Of a DNA stretch of 5,270 nt, positions 5,193 through 5,270 are shown piece after piece. Position 1 is the first letter of the stretch. Each line of letters begins with the position of its first letter. This stretch comes from Thermoplasmata archaeon (GTDB lineage Archaea > Thermoplasmatota > Thermoplasmata > Thermoplasmatales > Thermoplasmataceae). The stretch lies in assembly GCA_021804185.1 (NCBI GenBank), contig JAJZKL010000112.1:1-5270 (forward strand). The letters run 5' to 3'. The notes under the pieces were generated by a model that saw nothing but the letters and a program-made list of their open reading frames with translations, searched no databases and had not been told where the DNA came from. A program made the position numbers and the translations under genes.

Positions 5193-5270
5193 ACAATTTT
5201 TCAATTACAATTTTCCATACATTTTTTCCAATTTCCTCAGTCGAAGAATTGAGTAAACTCATGGAGGTGT
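5191..5270 (-). CDS. Possible C-terminus of a gene upstream of the regulator (partial, uncertain)
   Basis: On the minus strand an open frame enters from the right edge and ends at TGA 5193-5191, 10 bases before the regulator's ATG and overlapping its SD. This is the usual arrangement of a translationally coupled operon. The last 16 residues (TEEIGKNVWKIVIEKL) have the pattern of an amphipathic helix, plausible for a protein end, and no clear TATA box for the regulator is seen in this stretch. Against it: only 26 codons are visible, such a length is open by chance fairly often, and a plus-strand SD-like site and a small palindrome lie in the same bases. No family can be named. Confidence 0.4.
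   Translation of the reverse strand, partial: TSMSLLNSSTEEIGKNVWKIVIEKL
5263..5269 (+). promoter_or_regulatory. SD-like GGAGGTG at the right edge
   Basis: GGAGGTG on the plus strand is a full match to the archaeal SD core and would fit a rightward gene whose start codon lies just beyond the window. It conflicts with a leftward gene crossing the same edge, so only one of the two readings should be right. A 12-bp palindrome, TGAGT-AA-ACTCA, lies just upstream at 5250-5261. Confidence 0.25.

Noticed and set aside
1..5270. Mobile element, CRISPR array, tRNA or rRNA gene
   Set aside because: No transposase-like frame, regularly spaced repeats, tRNA arms or rRNA-like sequence was found; the window is ordinary biosynthetic gene content.

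Overview
The window looks archaeal and most like a member of the Thermoplasmatales; a moderate-GC member of the Sulfolobales cannot be excluded. Signs of this are Shine-Dalgarno sites matching the archaeal GGAGGTGA pattern, TATA boxes about 25-35 bases upstream of start codons, heavy use of AGG/AGA arginine and ATA isoleucine codons, and an archaeal-type homocitrate synthase carrying a C-terminal RAM domain. The lineage call is inference from recalled protein patterns, not from a search.

Layout. At the left edge, the first 43 codons of a leftward NAD(P)-binding reductase (probably pyrroline-5-carboxylate reductase, ProC) run off the window. A divergent intergenic region of about 240 bases (131-372) follows, with a TATA-like element and an inverted repeat for each side. 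Rightward from 373 lies a tight three-gene operon: aconitase-family large subunit (373-1644), small subunit (1637-2146, overlapping by 8 bases) and a beta-decarboxylating dehydrogenase (2181-3245). After a 134-base gap with two inverted repeats and a TATA box comes homocitrate synthase LysS (3380-4774), apparently as a leaderless transcript. A leftward helix-turn-helix regulator with a cysteine-bearing tail (4788-5180) converges on lysS with only 13 bases between stop codons. The right edge is ambiguous. The minus strand has a short open frame that may be the C-terminus of a gene in operon with the regulator, and the plus strand has an SD-like GGAGGTG.

Together the four rightward genes supply the upper half of the alpha-aminoadipate (AAA) route to lysine. 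LysS condenses 2-oxoglutarate with acetyl-CoA to homocitrate, the two aconitase-family subunits isomerise it to homoisocitrate, and the dehydrogenase oxidatively decarboxylates that to 2-oxoadipate. The LysW-dependent lower half is not in the window. The pathway assignment rests mainly on LysS; the other three belong to families shared with leucine biosynthesis and may serve both pathways.

The points most worth a second look are: a perfect 17-bp palindrome between the TATA box and the TTG start of the operon; different inverted repeats at the other two promoters; replacement of the NAD-ribose-binding aspartate of the dehydrogenase by alanine; and an atypical substrate-loop sequence in the small subunit. 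No RNA gene, mobile element, CRISPR array or obvious new defence-type system was seen.
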